From contig NZ_CP108568.1 of NCBI RefSeq assembly GCF_036010485.1, forward strand, positions 2,254,001 through 2,318,000: a DNA stretch of 64,000 nt. The letters are read 5' to 3'. Below are positions 28,896-38,522 of this stretch, in pieces; position 1 is the stretch's first letter; each line of letters opens with the position of its first letter. The position numbers and the translations under genes were made by a program. The stretch is from Streptomyces sp. NBC_01198 (lineage in GTDB: Bacteria > Actinomycetota > Actinomycetes > Streptomycetales > Streptomycetaceae). Under the pieces are notes generated by a model. It did no database searches. It had not been told where the DNA came from and worked only from the letters and a program-made list of their open reading frames with translations.

Positions 28896-29615
28896 TTACC
28901 CGATCAGGGACACCGCTCCAAAACGGGTATCGGCCCGCAGCAGCCCAGGAAGCTCGTCGAGACCGGTGATCCGCGCCAGGTCCGGCCGCCCGCCGATCCC
29001 GCGCCGGTCCAGCCAGATGCCGAGCAGCCCCGCCTCGGCCGCGCCGCGGGCGTCGATGTCCGGCTCGTTGCCGACGTAGGCGACCTCCTCGGGCGCCAGC
29101 TCCAGCGCGCGGCAGGCTGCGTGGAAGGCCGCCGCAGCGGGCTTGGAGACGCCCAGCTCGGCCGCGCACAGCAGCACCTCGAAGCGGTCCCTGACGCCGA
29201 GCACCCGCAGTTTGCGGTCCTGGTGGGCGAAGGCGGAGTTGGACAGCACCGCGTGCCGGTATCCGGCGGCGAGCCCGTCAAGCGCGGGCACGGCGTCGGG
29301 GAAGAGCGCCCAGGCGGCCTCGTAGTGCACCTTGTGCCGGCCGAACCACTCCTCGGCCTCGTCGTCGGACAGCGGCCGCCCGAGGAAGTCGCGCACCCGG
29401 TTCCTGCGCTGGCCCTCGAAGTCGCACTCGCCGGCGGCGAACCGCCGCCAGTGCTCCAGGGTCAGGTCCCGCCAGTGGTCGAGGGCCCACTCGACGCTCT
29501 CGCAGCCGTCGGGCAGGCCCTCGTGGTCCAGATGCCGCCGCATGCCGGTGCGCTCGGCACCGTCGTAGTCGAAGATCGTGTCGTCGATGTCCCAGAGCAC
29601 CGCACGGATCGCCAT
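28896..29615 (-). CDS. HAD-superfamily hydrolase
   Basis: A 239-residue phosphatase-like protein. Motif I is WDIDDTIFD (nucleophile D9, acid D11), motif II LSNSAF, motif III lysine in GVSKPAAAAF, and motif IV VGNEPDIDARGA. In motif IV the usual leading aspartate of GDxxxxD is asparagine, but a second aspartate remains. The cap domain lies at about 15-90. Substrate unknown; an adjacent gltX gives no clear link. Confidence 0.85.
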   Translation of the reverse strand: MAIRAVLWDIDDTIFDYDGAERTGMRRHLDHEGLPDGCESVEWALDHWRDLTLEHWRRFAAGECDFEGQRRNRVRDFLGRPLSDDEAEEWFGRHKVHYEAAWALFPDAVPALDGLAAGYRHAVLSNSAFAHQDRKLRVLGVRDRFEVLLCAAELGVSKPAAAAFHAACRALELAPEEVAYVGNEPDIDARGAAEAGLLGIWLDRRGIGGRPDLARITGLDELPGLLRADTRFGAVSLIG

Positions 29616-29654
29616 ACGGCCAATCTAGCCGGAGCCGCCGCTCCGGCCGGTGGC

Positions 29655-31139
29655 TCAGCCGGCCAGCCGGGCCAGTGCCGCGTCGATCCTGGCCAGGGTC
29701 CGGTCGCGGCCGAGTACCTGCAGCGACTCGAAGAGCGGCAGGCCGACCGTGCGGCCGGTGACCGCGACGCGTAGCGGGGCCTGGGCCTTGCCCAGCTTGA
29801 GGCCGTGCGCCTCGCCCGCGGCCAGCACCGCCTCCTTGAGCGCCTCCGGGCTCGACCAGTCCGCGCCGGCCAGCTTCTCCCGCGCGGTGCGCAGCAGCGC
29901 GTCCGAGCCGTCCTTCATGGCCTTGGCCCAGGACGCGTCGTCGCGGACCGGCTCGGGCAGGAAGAGGAAGTCGACGTTGGCGGTGATGTCGGACAGCACG
30001 GTGAGCCGGGTCTGCGCGTAGGGCGCGATGGCCTGCCAGGCGGCCTCGTCGAAGTCCTCCGGGGCCCAGGGCGCGTGCGGGGGCCGCAGCCACGGGGTGC
30101 AGGCCTGCGCGAAGGCCGCGGGAGTGAGCAGCCGGATGTGGTCGGCGTTGATCGCCTCGGCCTTCTTGAGGTCGAAGCGCGCCGGATTGGCGTTGACGTC
30201 GCCGATGTCGAACTTGGCGACCATCTCGGCGGGCGTGAAGACGTCCCGGTCGGCGGAGTAGGACCAGCCGAGCAGCGAGAGGTAGTTCAGCAGCCCCTCG
30301 GGCAGGAAGCCGCGCTCCCGGTAGAGGTTGAGCGAGGACTCGGGGTCGCGCTTGGACAGCTTCTTGTTGCCCTCGCCCATCACGTACGGCAGGTGCCCGA
30401 ACTCCGGGATCTGCTTGGCGACCCCGAGGCCGATCAGGGCCTCGTAGAGGGCGATCTGCCGCGGGGTGGAGGACAGCAGGTCCTCGCCGCGCAGCACGTG
30501 CGTGATGCCCATCAGGGCGTCGTCCACCGGGTTGACCAGGGTGTAGAGCGGGGCGCCGCTGGCCCGGACGATGCCGTAGTCCGGCACGTTCTCCGGGGTG
30601 AAGGTCAGCTCGCCGCGCACCAGGTCGGTGAAGGTGATCGCCTTGTCCGGCATGCGGAACCGCACGATCGCGCTGCGGCCCTCGGCCAGGTAGGCGGCGG
30701 TCTGCTCGGCGGTGAGGTCGCGGCAGTGGCCGTCGTAGCCGGAGGGGCGGCCGGCGGCGCGTGCCGCCTCGCGGCGGGCCTCCAGCTCCTCGGCGGTGCA
30801 GTAGCAGTCGTAGGCGTGCCCGGCCTCCTTCAGCCGGCGGGCCACGTCGGCGTAGACGTCCATCCGCTGGGACTGGCGGTAGGGCGCGTGCGGGCCGCCG
30901 ACCTCGGGGCCCTCGTCCCATTCCAGGCCGAGCCAGCGCAGCGAGTCCAGCAGCTGCAGGTAGGACTCCTCGGAGTCGCGGGCCGCGTCGGTGTCCTCGA
31001 TCCGCAGCACCAGGGTGCCCTGGTGGTGGCGGGCGAAGGCCCAGTTGAACAGGGCGGTGCGGACCAGGCCCACGTGGGGGTTGCCGGTCGGCGAGGGGCA
31101 GAAGCGGACGCGTACGTCCGTAGAGGGTGCGCTAGCCAC
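29655..31139 (-). CDS. gltX: glutamyl-tRNA synthetase
   Basis: A 494-residue class I aminoacyl-tRNA synthetase. The HIGH-type motif is [16 protein letters not shown] near residue 17, and the KMSKS-type motif is KKLSKRD near 255. The LRIEDTD segment is typical. In actinobacteria this enzyme also charges tRNA-Gln, later transamidated by GatCAB. GTG 31139 overlaps the upstream gene by 8 bp. Genes for tRNA-Gln and tRNA-Glu are 840-1,140 bp away. Confidence 0.97.
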   Translation of the reverse strand: MASAPSTDVRVRFCPSPTGNPHVGLVRTALFNWAFARHHQGTLVLRIEDTDAARDSEESYLQLLDSLRWLGLEWDEGPEVGGPHAPYRQSQRMDVYADVARRLKEAGHAYDCYCTAEELEARREAARAAGRPSGYDGHCRDLTAEQTAAYLAEGRSAIVRFRMPDKAITFTDLVRGELTFTPENVPDYGIVRASGAPLYTLVNPVDDALMGITHVLRGEDLLSSTPRQIALYEALIGLGVAKQIPEFGHLPYVMGEGNKKLSKRDPESSLNLYRERGFLPEGLLNYLSLLGWSYSADRDVFTPAEMVAKFDIGDVNANPARFDLKKAEAINADHIRLLTPAAFAQACTPWLRPPHAPWAPEDFDEAAWQAIAPYAQTRLTVLSDITANVDFLFLPEPVRDDASWAKAMKDGSDALLRTAREKLAGADWSSPEALKEAVLAAGEAHGLKLGKAQAPLRVAVTGRTVGLPLFESLQVLGRDRTLARIDAALARLAG

Positions 31140-31941
31140 GCGAGATCACCTTGTTGGTGAGAGTGCCGATGCCTTCGATGGTGACGGCGACCTCGTCGCC
31201 GGGGTGCAGCGGGCCGACCCCGGCCGGGGTGCCGGTGAGGATCACGTCGCCGGGCAGCAGGGTCATCGCCTCGGTGATGTTGACGATCAGGTCCTCGATG
31301 GAGTGGATCATCTGTCCGGTGCGGCCGGCCTGCCGCAGTTCGCCGTTGACGGTCGCGGTGATCGCCAGGTCGGCGGCGCCCGCCAGGTCGATGCCGGTCT
31401 CGATCCAGGGGCCGAGCGGGCAGGAGGAGTCGAAGCCCTTGGCCCTGGCCCACTGCTTCTCGGTCCGCTGGGTGTCGCGTGCGGTGACGTCGTTGGCGCA
31501 GGTGTAGCCGAGGATCACGTCCTTGACCCGCTCGCGCGGCACCTCCCGGCACAGCCGGCTGATGACGACCGCCAGCTCCGCCTCGTGGTGGACCTCCTGC
31601 GAGAACGTCGGGTAGACGATGTTGTCGCCGGGGCCGATCACCGAGGTGGACGGCTTGAAGAACGCCCAGGGCGCGGCCGGCACCTCGTTGCCCAGTTCCG
31701 CCGCGTGGGCGGCGTAGTTGCGGCCGATGGCGACGACCTTGTTGGGCAGGACCGGCGGCAGCAGGCGGACCTTGTCCAGCGGCACCTTCGTACCGGACAG
31801 TTCGAAGTCGGCGAAGGGGACGCCCTTGATGATGTCGAGGACGAGCCCGTCGTAACCGCTGGGGCCGCTGGTGCCGGTCGGGTCGCCCTCGACCGCGCCG
31901 AAGGCGACATTCCCGTCGATGGAGAACCTGGCGATGCGCAT
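31132..31941 (-). CDS. fumarylacetoacetate-hydrolase-family protein
   Basis: A 269-residue FAH-fold enzyme of the YcgM/FAHD1 type. Metal ligands are in the [11 protein letters not shown] motif (E-x-E) and a following aspartate ([10 protein letters not shown]). [12 protein letters not shown] at about 73-84 and [10 protein letters not shown] near 225 are standard. Members act as acylpyruvate hydrolase or oxaloacetate decarboxylase; which applies here is not shown. TAAGCT lies 6 nt before ATG 31941, compatible with leaderless expression. It is translationally coupled to gltX. Confidence 0.9.
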   Translation of the reverse strand: MRIARFSIDGNVAFGAVEGDPTGTSGPSGYDGLVLDIIKGVPFADFELSGTKVPLDKVRLLPPVLPNKVVAIGRNYAAHAAELGNEVPAAPWAFFKPSTSVIGPGDNIVYPTFSQEVHHEAELAVVISRLCREVPRERVKDVILGYTCANDVTARDTQRTEKQWARAKGFDSSCPLGPWIETGIDLAGAADLAITATVNGELRQAGRTGQMIHSIEDLIVNITEAMTLLPGDVILTGTPAGVGPLHPGDEVAVTIEGIGTLTNKVISRG

Positions 31942-32016
31942 GGGCTCAGCTTAGTAGTCCGGCACCGCTCCGCCCGCCGCCGCGTCGCCGCAGGTCAGCC
32001 CGCTGCGGGCGGGAGC

Positions 32017-32217
32017 TCAGCGGGTGACGGGGGCCTTCGGCAGCTCGTTGAGCACCGTGCGCCGGGGGTTCGCGGTGTGCTGCGGCAGCTCACGGGCGGC
32101 GGCCTCGGCGGCCGGCTCGGCCGGGGCGACCCCGAGTTCCGTCGCGTCCTTGAGATGGGCGAGAGTGGTACGCCGGGGGTTGGCGATCATCTGCCGGAAC
32201 ATCAGGGTGGTCTTCAT
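32017..32217 (-). CDS. 66-residue protein with duplicated ANPRRT motif, function unknown
   Basis: A small basic-to-neutral protein, MKTTLMFRQMIANPRRTTL at the N-terminus and TANPRRTVLNELPK near the C-terminus. The hexapeptide ANPRRT occurs twice, 36 residues apart, each followed by a Leu-containing segment. An Ala/Glu/Pro-rich spacer joins them. Codon third positions are strongly GC, as in real Streptomyces genes. TAGCGT on the minus strand near 32305 may be its -10. There is no signal peptide, cysteine or membrane helix. It could be a short regulatory protein or an unrecognised peptide precursor. Confidence 0.6.
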   Translation of the reverse strand: MKTTLMFRQMIANPRRTTLAHLKDATELGVAPAEPAAEAAARELPQHTANPRRTVLNELPKAPVTR

Positions 32218-32803
32218 CGGCCGTCGGGACCTCGGGTGCTCGGTGGGCCGCGCGGGGGCGGCCCGTGGTTGACAGAAGTGCGCTTCGTGTAAACCACCAC
32301 GCTAGCCGCGGCCATTCCCCTCGCCGGGTGCTCCCAACATCTGACGGGTTGTGATTTTGCTCACCAAGTGAGTGGCAATTCCGTCATTACGGACAGCCGA
32401 CCCCGGCACCCGATTCGGACATCGGGCCCCGAACACCAGGAAACGCCCACCAGAGGTCGTTCACAGTGAGCACACACGACCTGCGCAACGTTGACCCCAA
32501 GGTCCGGAATGCACCGGTTTCGGGGAATCGTAGGTCGACAGAACGTGCGTCCCGCTGAACAGTCAGTCACGGAATCCAACAGGTCGGCTACGGGCCTTGT
32601 TGGGAGATCCAGCACTGTGCTGGAATTCCCCGGACCGCCGCATCACATCGAGCCGGCGCGCAGGGGGCGCGTACGACCACCGAGCGGCGGTGAAGGGCTT
32701 CAACGGCCTCCTCGCAATCCGGGGCGGTCCCGGCCCCCATGAACTCGACACCGTCCTGTCCGCTTCATCGCGGGGGACGCCTGGTCCAGAGGTTGCGACG
32801 CTA
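32218..32803. other. intergenic region before the first conservon
   Basis: These 586 bases lie between divergent genes and show no convincing CDS. The frame open from 32597 has atypical codons before GTG 32804. Features: a lower-GC stretch at 32330-32400 (gtgattttgctcac), a perfect 7-bp palindrome with 1-nt centre ccagcac-t-gtgctgg at 32608-32622, and the 12-mer gtgctggaattc at 32617-32628, which recurs upstream of the second conservon at 38703-38714. Confidence 0.5.
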
Positions 32804-35800
32804 GTGCAGGGACGTTTCAAGAGGGACAGCGGCACGGCGGGCGACCCGGAGCAGCAGCCCGGCGGGACCGGCAACGGTCCTGCCCAGGCGGCGGGCGACT
32901 CCGGAGGCGCCACGCCGGGAACAGCTGCGGCCACCGGACGTACAAGCACGCCCAGCGGTATCGAGGCGGGCCGGATCACCGGTCTGGACACCAAGCCAGG
33001 CTCCCGAATAATGCTGCGCAACTGGCGCATCAGCACGCGTCTGGTGTCGCTGCTGGCGCTGCCGGTGGTCACCGCGGGTGCGCTCGGCGGCCTGCGCGTC
33101 CACAACTCGATTCAGAACATCCACCAGCTGCAGCGGCTGAACGCGCTGACCGACATCGCCGAGCACGCGACCGACCTGGCAGACGCCCTGGCCGAGGAAC
33201 GCGACAGCTCGGCGGGTCCGATCACCGCGGGCAGCCCCACCGACGCGGTGGCCGCGTCCCGGCAGGCAACCGACCGCGAAGAGAAGCTCTACCGCGACGC
33301 CAAGGACGAGATCACCGCGGGCGACTCGCTCTTCAGCGGCGTGCGTTCCAGCCTGATCGCGATCGACACCCAGCTGACGGGGCTCAACCAGCTGCGGGAC
33401 GGTGCCTTCACCTCCCAGTCCTCGATCGCCCAGACCGTCTCCTCCTACGACGGCCTGATCCAGTCGCTGCTGAGCCTGTCGGTCGACATGGCGCAGGCCA
33501 CGCAGAACTCCGAGATGGTGACCAACACCCGTGCGCTGGCGGCCTTCTCGTCCGCCAAGGAGTACGAGTCGATCCAGCGCGCGGTGATCAGCGCCGCGCT
33601 GGCCAAGGGCAGCCGGCTGGACGCGAACGACTACCAGACGGTCAACTCGGCCGCGGACAACGAGGACATCAACCTCACCCGGTTCGCGACCCTCTACGGC
33701 GACAAGAGCGCCGCGCTCCTCGCGCCGATCGAGGGCGGCAACGACACGATCACCGCGCACGACGTGATGCGCGAGCGGATCGCCAAGAGCCAGGACCAGA
33801 TCCAGGACATCCACATCTCCTACCTGGACTGGGACGACGCCGCCAAGGCGAAGATCGACGCGATGAACCGCATCGAGCGGTCGCTGCTGAACGAGATGCG
33901 GCAGAAGTCGCTGGAACTGCAGAGCACGGCCAAGGAGGACGCGCTGATCTCCGGCGCGATCATCCTGCTGGTACTCGGTATCGCCGTCGTCGGCGCGTTC
34001 GTCGTGGCCCGCTCGATGATCCGCTCGCTGCGCCGGCTGCAGCAGACCGCACAGGACGTCGCCCAGAAGCGGCTGCCCGAGCTGGTCAAGCAGCTGTCCG
34101 AGACCGACCCGCAGGACGTCGACACCTCGGTCGAGTCGATCGGCATCAACAGCCGCGACGAGATCGGCCAGGTGGCCCGCGCCTTCGACGAGGTCTACAG
34201 CGAGGCGGTCCGGCTGGCCGCCGAGCAGGCGCTGCTGCGAGGCAACGTCAACGCGATGTTCACCAACCTCTCCCGCCGCAGCCAGGGCCTCATCCAGCGC
34301 CAGCTGTCGCTGATCTCCGAACTGGAGTCCCGCGAGGCCGACCCGGACCAGCTGTCCTCGCTGTTCAAGCTGGACCACCTCGCCACCCGTATGCGCCGCA
34401 ACGGTGAGAACCTGCTGGTCCTCGCCGGTGAGGAGCCGGGGCGCCGGTGGACCCGCCCGGTCCCGCTGGTCGACGTGCTGCGCGCCGCGGCCTCCGAGGT
34501 GGAGCAGTACGAACGCATCGAGCTGACCTCGGTGCCGTCGGCCGAGGTCACCGGCCGTATCGTCAACGACCTCGTCCACCTGCTCGCCGAGCTGCTGGAG
34601 AACGCCACGTCGTTCTCCTCCCCGCAGACCAAGGTGCGGGTCACCGGTCACGCGCTGCCGGACGGCCGGGTGCTGATCGAGATCCACGACACCGGTATCG
34701 GCCTGTCGCCCGAGGACCTGGCCGACATCAACGAGCGGCTCGCCAACCCGCCGACCGTCGATGTCGCGGTGTCCCGCCGGATGGGCCTGTTCGTGGTCGG
34801 CCGGCTGTCCCTGCGACACGGCATCCGCATCCAGCTCCGCCCCTCCGACTCCGGCGGTACGACCGCACTGGTCATGCTGCCGGTCGACGTGACGCAGGGC
34901 GGCGCCAACGCCAAGGGCAACGCGATGGGCGGGGGGCGGCCCGGGGCCACTCCCCCGGCCGCGGCCGGCGGCGGTGTGGCCGGCGCGTTCGGCAACACGC
35001 CGAACTCCCCGCAGGTCACCAGGCCCCCGCAGCGCGGGCAGGTCGGCGGCGGCGCGCAGCGCCCGGCGCTGGCCCCCGGCGCCGGACGGCCCGGCGGCGG
35101 CGCACCGCAGCAGCCGGGTACGCCCCGCTGGGCGGCGCAGGACGGTTCGCAGGGCTTCCCCGCCGACGACCGCGGGCTGCAGGACACCCCGCGCGGCCAC
35201 GAGGACGTCGAGGCGGCTCCCGCCTTCGACGCCTTCGACGGCAGCGGTCCGGGGCAGGGCCCGGGACAAGGCCAGGGCCAGGACACCGGCGCCCGGGCCG
35301 ACTTCCGGCAGGGCGGCACCGACGCCCCGTACGGCGGACAGCAGGGCGGCCGCGGGCAGTTCCCGCCGCCGCAGCAGCAGGGCACCGGGCCGAGCGGCTT
35401 CCGCTCCGACGTCTTCGGCGGCCGTTCCGGTCCGCGGCAGGGCGGCGAGCAGCAGCAGCGCCCGCAGGGCGGTCCTGGCGACACGGCACAGTTCCCGCCG
35501 GTCCCCGCGGCCCGCGACGACTTCCAGCAGGGCGGCACCGGGCAGTTCCCGGCCCAGCGCGGCAACGACGGCCAGGACTTCGGCCGGCCGCCGCGCACTC
35601 CGCAGGAGACGTACGGCACCGGGCAGTTCCCGGTCCAGGGCGGTCCTGGCGACACCGGACAGTTCCCCCGCCACGGCCAGCAACGCAACGACGGCACCGG
35701 ACAGTTCCCCGTCCAGGGCGGCCCCGGCCAGGAGCGGAACGACGGCACGGGGCAGTTCCCGGTCCAGGGCGGCCCCGGCGACACCGGACAGTTCCCCCGC

Positions 35801-36943
35801 CACGGCCAGCAACGCAACGACGGCACCGGACAGTTCCCCGTCCAGGGCGGCCCCGGCGACACCGGACAGTTCCCCCGCCACGGCCAGCAACGCAACGACG
35901 GCACCGGACAGTTCCCCGTCCAGGGCGGCCCTGGCAACACCGGGCAGTTCCCGGTGCAGCAGCAGCCCGGGCAGGGCGGTCCCGGTGAGACCGCGCAGTT
36001 CCCCGCGATCCGGTCCGACGACACCTTCGGCGGCGGCAGCGGGCAGTACGGACCGCCTGCGGGCGGCCGGCCGCAGGGCGGACCGCCTTACCGCGACGGC
36101 GGCGTACCGCAGCAGCCGTACGACAACTCCGGCCGGCAGCAGATGCCCGGCCAGGAGCGCAGCGACGTCACCGGGCAGCACCCGATGGCACCGCCGCCTG
36201 GTATGCAGGGCGGCCCCGGCGGCCAGGGCCCGATCGGGCCGTTCCAGCAGCGGCCCGGACAGCAGCCGCCGCAGCCGCAGCAGCCCGCGGAGCCGATGGC
36301 GCTGCCGCCGGCCCAGACCAGGGGCGACGAGCCGACGCCGATCTTCTCGGCGATCGAGTCCGACTGGTTCCGCACCGGCCAGGCGGAGCGGATGCAGCAG
36401 ATCCACGTCGAGCAGAGCGCGCGCGGCCTCCAGGCCCCGGCGTCGCCCCGCCCGGTGGGTCGCACCGCACCGCCGCAGCGCCCGCGTACCGAACGCCCGA
36501 GCCCGGCAGGCCCGCAGCGGCCCGGCACCAGCGCACCGCAGCAGCAGGCGCCGCAGCCCGCGCCGGCGCCGGCGCCGGCCGCCGCGCCGCCCACCGCTCC
36601 GGCCGGGGCACCGCCGGCACCTGCGGCGCAGCCGTTGCCGCGCGAGACGCCGAACTGGCGGACCTCGCCCAACGACGCGCTGCGCCAGCGGGCCGAGGCG
36701 GTCCGCGAGCCGTCGGCCGGCGGGGTCACCCCCTCCGGGCTGCCGCGCCGGGTGCCGCGGGCGAATCTCGTCGCCGGCGGTGCGGCGCAGCCGCAGCCTC
36801 AGCAGGGCGGCCCGCAGGTCTCCCGTTCGCCCGACGACGTGCGCGGGCGGCTGACCAATCTCCGACGGGGTATTCAGCAGGGCCGGGAGGCCGGCGGCAC
36901 GACCGATGGCCGCGGTTTCGGTACGAATCATCAGGAGCGTTAG
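32804..36943 (+). CDS. cvnA1: conservon sensor-kinase-like protein CvnA (first copy)
   Basis: A 1,379-residue membrane protein. TM1 is at about 80-97 and TM2 at about 381-402; the extracytoplasmic part between them resembles nitrate/sulfonate-sensing (NIT) domains. HAMP follows (403-470), then a helical segment with DHLATRMRRN (His525, possible phosphoacceptor) and a HATPase domain with N-box LLAELLENAT and G-box DTGIGLS. Residues 700-1379 are a disordered Gly/Gln/Pro/Phe tail with repeats. The start is GTG 32804 after AGAGG; MQGRFKRD is the usual N-terminus. In conservons CvnA is proposed to act with B, C and D in a membrane complex resembling a GPCR/G-protein relay. Confidence 0.92.
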   Translation: MQGRFKRDSGTAGDPEQQPGGTGNGPAQAAGDSGGATPGTAAATGRTSTPSGIEAGRITGLDTKPGSRIMLRNWRISTRLVSLLALPVVTAGALGGLRVHNSIQNIHQLQRLNALTDIAEHATDLADALAEERDSSAGPITAGSPTDAVAASRQATDREEKLYRDAKDEITAGDSLFSGVRSSLIAIDTQLTGLNQLRDGAFTSQSSIAQTVSSYDGLIQSLLSLSVDMAQATQNSEMVTNTRALAAFSSAKEYESIQRAVISAALAKGSRLDANDYQTVNSAADNEDINLTRFATLYGDKSAALLAPIEGGNDTITAHDVMRERIAKSQDQIQDIHISYLDWDDAAKAKIDAMNRIERSLLNEMRQKSLELQSTAKEDALISGAIILLVLGIAVVGAFVVARSMIRSLRRLQQTAQDVAQKRLPELVKQLSETDPQDVDTSVESIGINSRDEIGQVARAFDEVYSEAVRLAAEQALLRGNVNAMFTNLSRRSQGLIQRQLSLISELESREADPDQLSSLFKLDHLATRMRRNGENLLVLAGEEPGRRWTRPVPLVDVLRAAASEVEQYERIELTSVPSAEVTGRIVNDLVHLLAELLENATSFSSPQTKVRVTGHALPDGRVLIEIHDTGIGLSPEDLADINERLANPPTVDVAVSRRMGLFVVGRLSLRHGIRIQLRPSDSGGTTALVMLPVDVTQGGANAKGNAMGGGRPGATPPAAAGGGVAGAFGNTPNSPQVTRPPQRGQVGGGAQRPALAPGAGRPGGGAPQQPGTPRWAAQDGSQGFPADDRGLQDTPRGHEDVEAAPAFDAFDGSGPGQGPGQGQGQDTGARADFRQGGTDAPYGGQQGGRGQFPPPQQQGTGPSGFRSDVFGGRSGPRQGGEQQQRPQGGPGDTAQFPPVPAARDDFQQGGTGQFPAQRGNDGQDFGRPPRTPQETYGTGQFPVQGGPGDTGQFPRHGQQRNDGTGQFPVQGGPGQERNDGTGQFPVQGGPGDTGQFPRHGQQRNDGTGQFPVQGGPGDTGQFPRHGQQRNDGTGQFPVQGGPGNTGQFPVQQQPGQGGPGETAQFPAIRSDDTFGGGSGQYGPPAGGRPQGGPPYRDGGVPQQPYDNSGRQQMPGQERSDVTGQHPMAPPPGMQGGPGGQGPIGPFQQRPGQQPPQPQQPAEPMALPPAQTRGDEPTPIFSAIESDWFRTGQAERMQQIHVEQSARGLQAPASPRPVGRTAPPQRPRTERPSPAGPQRPGTSAPQQQAPQPAPAPAPAAAPPTAPAGAPPAPAAQPLPRETPNWRTSPNDALRQRAEAVREPSAGGVTPSGLPRRVPRANLVAGGAAQPQPQQGGPQVSRSPDDVRGRLTNLRRGIQQGREAGGTTDGRGFGTNHQER
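35651..35935 (+). repeat. 78-bp tandem repeats inside cvnA1
   Basis: Three near-identical 78-bp units (35651-35728, 35780-35857, 35858-35935), with a shortened 51-bp unit between the first two, each encode TGQFPRHGQQRND plus GTGQFPVQGGPG. The surrounding tail holds about 13 QFP motifs in all. Near-identity at the DNA level shows recent expansion. Confidence 0.9.
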
Positions 36944-37366
36944 TTGAGTGCGATGAGCCAGGCGGCACAGAACCTGAACTGGTTGATCACCAACTTCGTG
37001 GACAACACCCCCGGGGTGTCCCACACCGTGGTGGTCTCCGCCGACGGCCTGCTGCTCGCGATGTCCGACGGATTCCCCCGCGACCGCGCCGACCAGCTCG
37101 CCGCTGTCGCCTCCGGCCTGACCTCGCTCACCGCCGGAGCCTCCCGCATCTTCGAAGGCGGCAGCGTCAACCAGACCGTCGTGGAGATGGAACGCGGATT
37201 CCTCTTCATCATGTCCGTCTCCGACGGCTCATCCCTGGCCGTACTCGCCCACCCCGAGTGCGACATCGGCCTCGTCGGCTACGAAATGGCCCTGCTCGTC
37301 GACCGCGCAGGAACCGTACTCACCCCCGACCTCAGGGCCGAACTGCAGGGCAGCCTGATGCACTGA
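36944..37366 (+). CDS. cvnB1: roadblock/LC7-domain protein CvnB (first copy)
   Basis: A 140-residue roadblock/LC7 domain protein (ITNFVDNTPGVSHTVVVSADG, shown in part: NFVDNTPGVSH, SADGLLLAMS, GFLFIMSVSDGS, LAVLAHPECDIG). Such proteins regulate small GTPases, here CvnD. TTG 36944 directly follows the cvnA1 stop and has AGGAG at 6 nt; ATG 36953 is an alternative. A 407-bp segment (36951-37357) is identical to cvnB2 at every base. Confidence 0.94.
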   Translation: MSAMSQAAQNLNWLITNFVDNTPGVSHTVVVSADGLLLAMSDGFPRDRADQLAAVASGLTSLTAGASRIFEGGSVNQTVVEMERGFLFIMSVSDGSSLAVLAHPECDIGLVGYEMALLVDRAGTVLTPDLRAELQGSLMH

Positions 37367-37451
37367 GTCACCCGGTCCATCCATCCCATCCGCCCGCTCG
37401 TTCCCGTTTTTCCGCACCGCGACACGCACTGCCCGGACACGGAGGACCCTC

Positions 37452-37865
37452 ATGACCCCGCCACCCGCCTCGCCGGGCCAAGGCCCGTACGGCGCGTCCC
37501 ACCACGCGCCGTACGGAGTGGAAGGTGATCAGCCGCTGGTGCGGCCGTACGCCATGACCGGTGGCCGGACCAGGCCGCGCTATCAGCTTGCGATAGAGGC
37601 GCTGGTCAGCACGACAGCCGACCCGGCGCAGTATGCGGGACTGCTGCCCGAGCACCAGCGGATCTGCCACCTGACCCGGGAGATCAAGTCGGTGGCCGAG
37701 ATCTCGGCGCTGCTGGCCATCCCGCTGGGTGTGGCCCGGATTCTCGTGGCCGACCTCGCCGAGGCCGGCATGGTCGCCATCCACCAGCCGGGCAGCGGCG
37801 AGGCCGGCGGCCAGCCTGATGTGACACTGCTTGAGAGGGTGCTCAGTGGACTTCGGAAGCTCTAG
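37452..37865 (+). CDS. cvnC1: DUF742 protein CvnC (first copy)
   Basis: A 137-residue DUF742 protein. A short Pro/Gly-rich N-terminus leads to VRPYAMTGGRTRPRY, then a winged-helix-like region (EHQRICHLTREIKSVAEISALL, partly shown: SVAEISALLAIPLGVARIL). The C-terminus ends LLERVLSGLRKL. It overlaps cvnD1 by 20 bp. Function within the conservon complex is unknown. Confidence 0.93.
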   Translation: MTPPPASPGQGPYGASHHAPYGVEGDQPLVRPYAMTGGRTRPRYQLAIEALVSTTADPAQYAGLLPEHQRICHLTREIKSVAEISALLAIPLGVARILVADLAEAGMVAIHQPGSGEAGGQPDVTLLERVLSGLRKL

Positions 37866-38451
37866 GGCGCAGCCGCAGCCTGCGTACGGTGCGCAGCCGG
37901 CGCGCTCGACGACCTCCGCGAAGATCGTGGTCGCGGGCGGGTTCGGCGTGGGCAAGACCACCTTTGTCGGTGCCGTCTCCGAGATCAACCCGCTGCGCAC
38001 CGAAGCGGTGATGACCTCGGCGTCGGCCGGGATCGACGACCTCAGCCACGTCCAGGACAAGACCACCACCACGGTCGCCATGGACTTCGGCCGGATCACG
38101 CTCGACGACGACCTGATCCTGTACCTGTTCGGTACGCCGGGCCAGGACCGCTTCTGGTTCATGTGGGACGACCTGGTGCGCGGCGCGATCGGCGCCGTGG
38201 TGCTGGTCGACACCCGGCGGCTGGCGGACTGCTTCCCTGCCGTCGACTACTTCGAGAACAGCGGCCTGCCGTTCGTGATCGCGCTCAACGGCTTCGACGG
38301 CCACCAGCCGTACCGTCCCGAGGAGGTGCGCGAGGCCCTGCAGATCGGTCCTGAGGCACCGATCATCACCACCGACGCCCGCCACCGCGGCGAGGCGAAG
38401 AGCGCGCTGATCACGCTGGTCGAGCATGCGCTGCTGGCACGGCTCAAATAA
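37846..38451 (+). CDS. cvnD1: Ras/Gtr-like GTPase CvnD (first copy)
   Basis: A 201-residue small GTPase. The P-loop is GFGVGKTT at residues 32-39, switch II region YLFGTPGQDRFWFMW contains the DxxGQ-like TPGQ, and the NKxD position reads LNGFDG, i.e. a variant guanine-specificity motif. The chosen start GTG 37846 gives MDFGSS and follows GAGAGGG. It closes the first conservon and is followed by a terminator hairpin. Confidence 0.94.
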   Translation: MDFGSSRAQPQPAYGAQPARSTTSAKIVVAGGFGVGKTTFVGAVSEINPLRTEAVMTSASAGIDDLSHVQDKTTTTVAMDFGRITLDDDLILYLFGTPGQDRFWFMWDDLVRGAIGAVVLVDTRRLADCFPAVDYFENSGLPFVIALNGFDGHQPYRPEEVREALQIGPEAPIITTDARHRGEAKSALITLVEHALLARLK

Positions 38452-38490
38452 GTCGTGCCGCTGGCACCGCGCCAACGTTGAGGACCATGG

Positions 38491-38522
38491 GGGCCGGTCG
38501 TGTCGTCGGACACGGCCGGCCC
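38491..38522 (+). terminator. terminator of the first conservon
   Basis: gggccggtcgtgtc and gacacggccggccc pair over 14 bp with one G-U and a gtcg loop, 40 bp beyond the cvnD1 stop. cttcata follows. Confidence 0.8.

Noticed and set aside
32597-32803. Longer N-terminus for cvnA1 from 32597
   Set aside because: The 69 extra codons lack coding bias and cover the promoter palindrome; GTG 32804 gives the usual MQGRFKRD.
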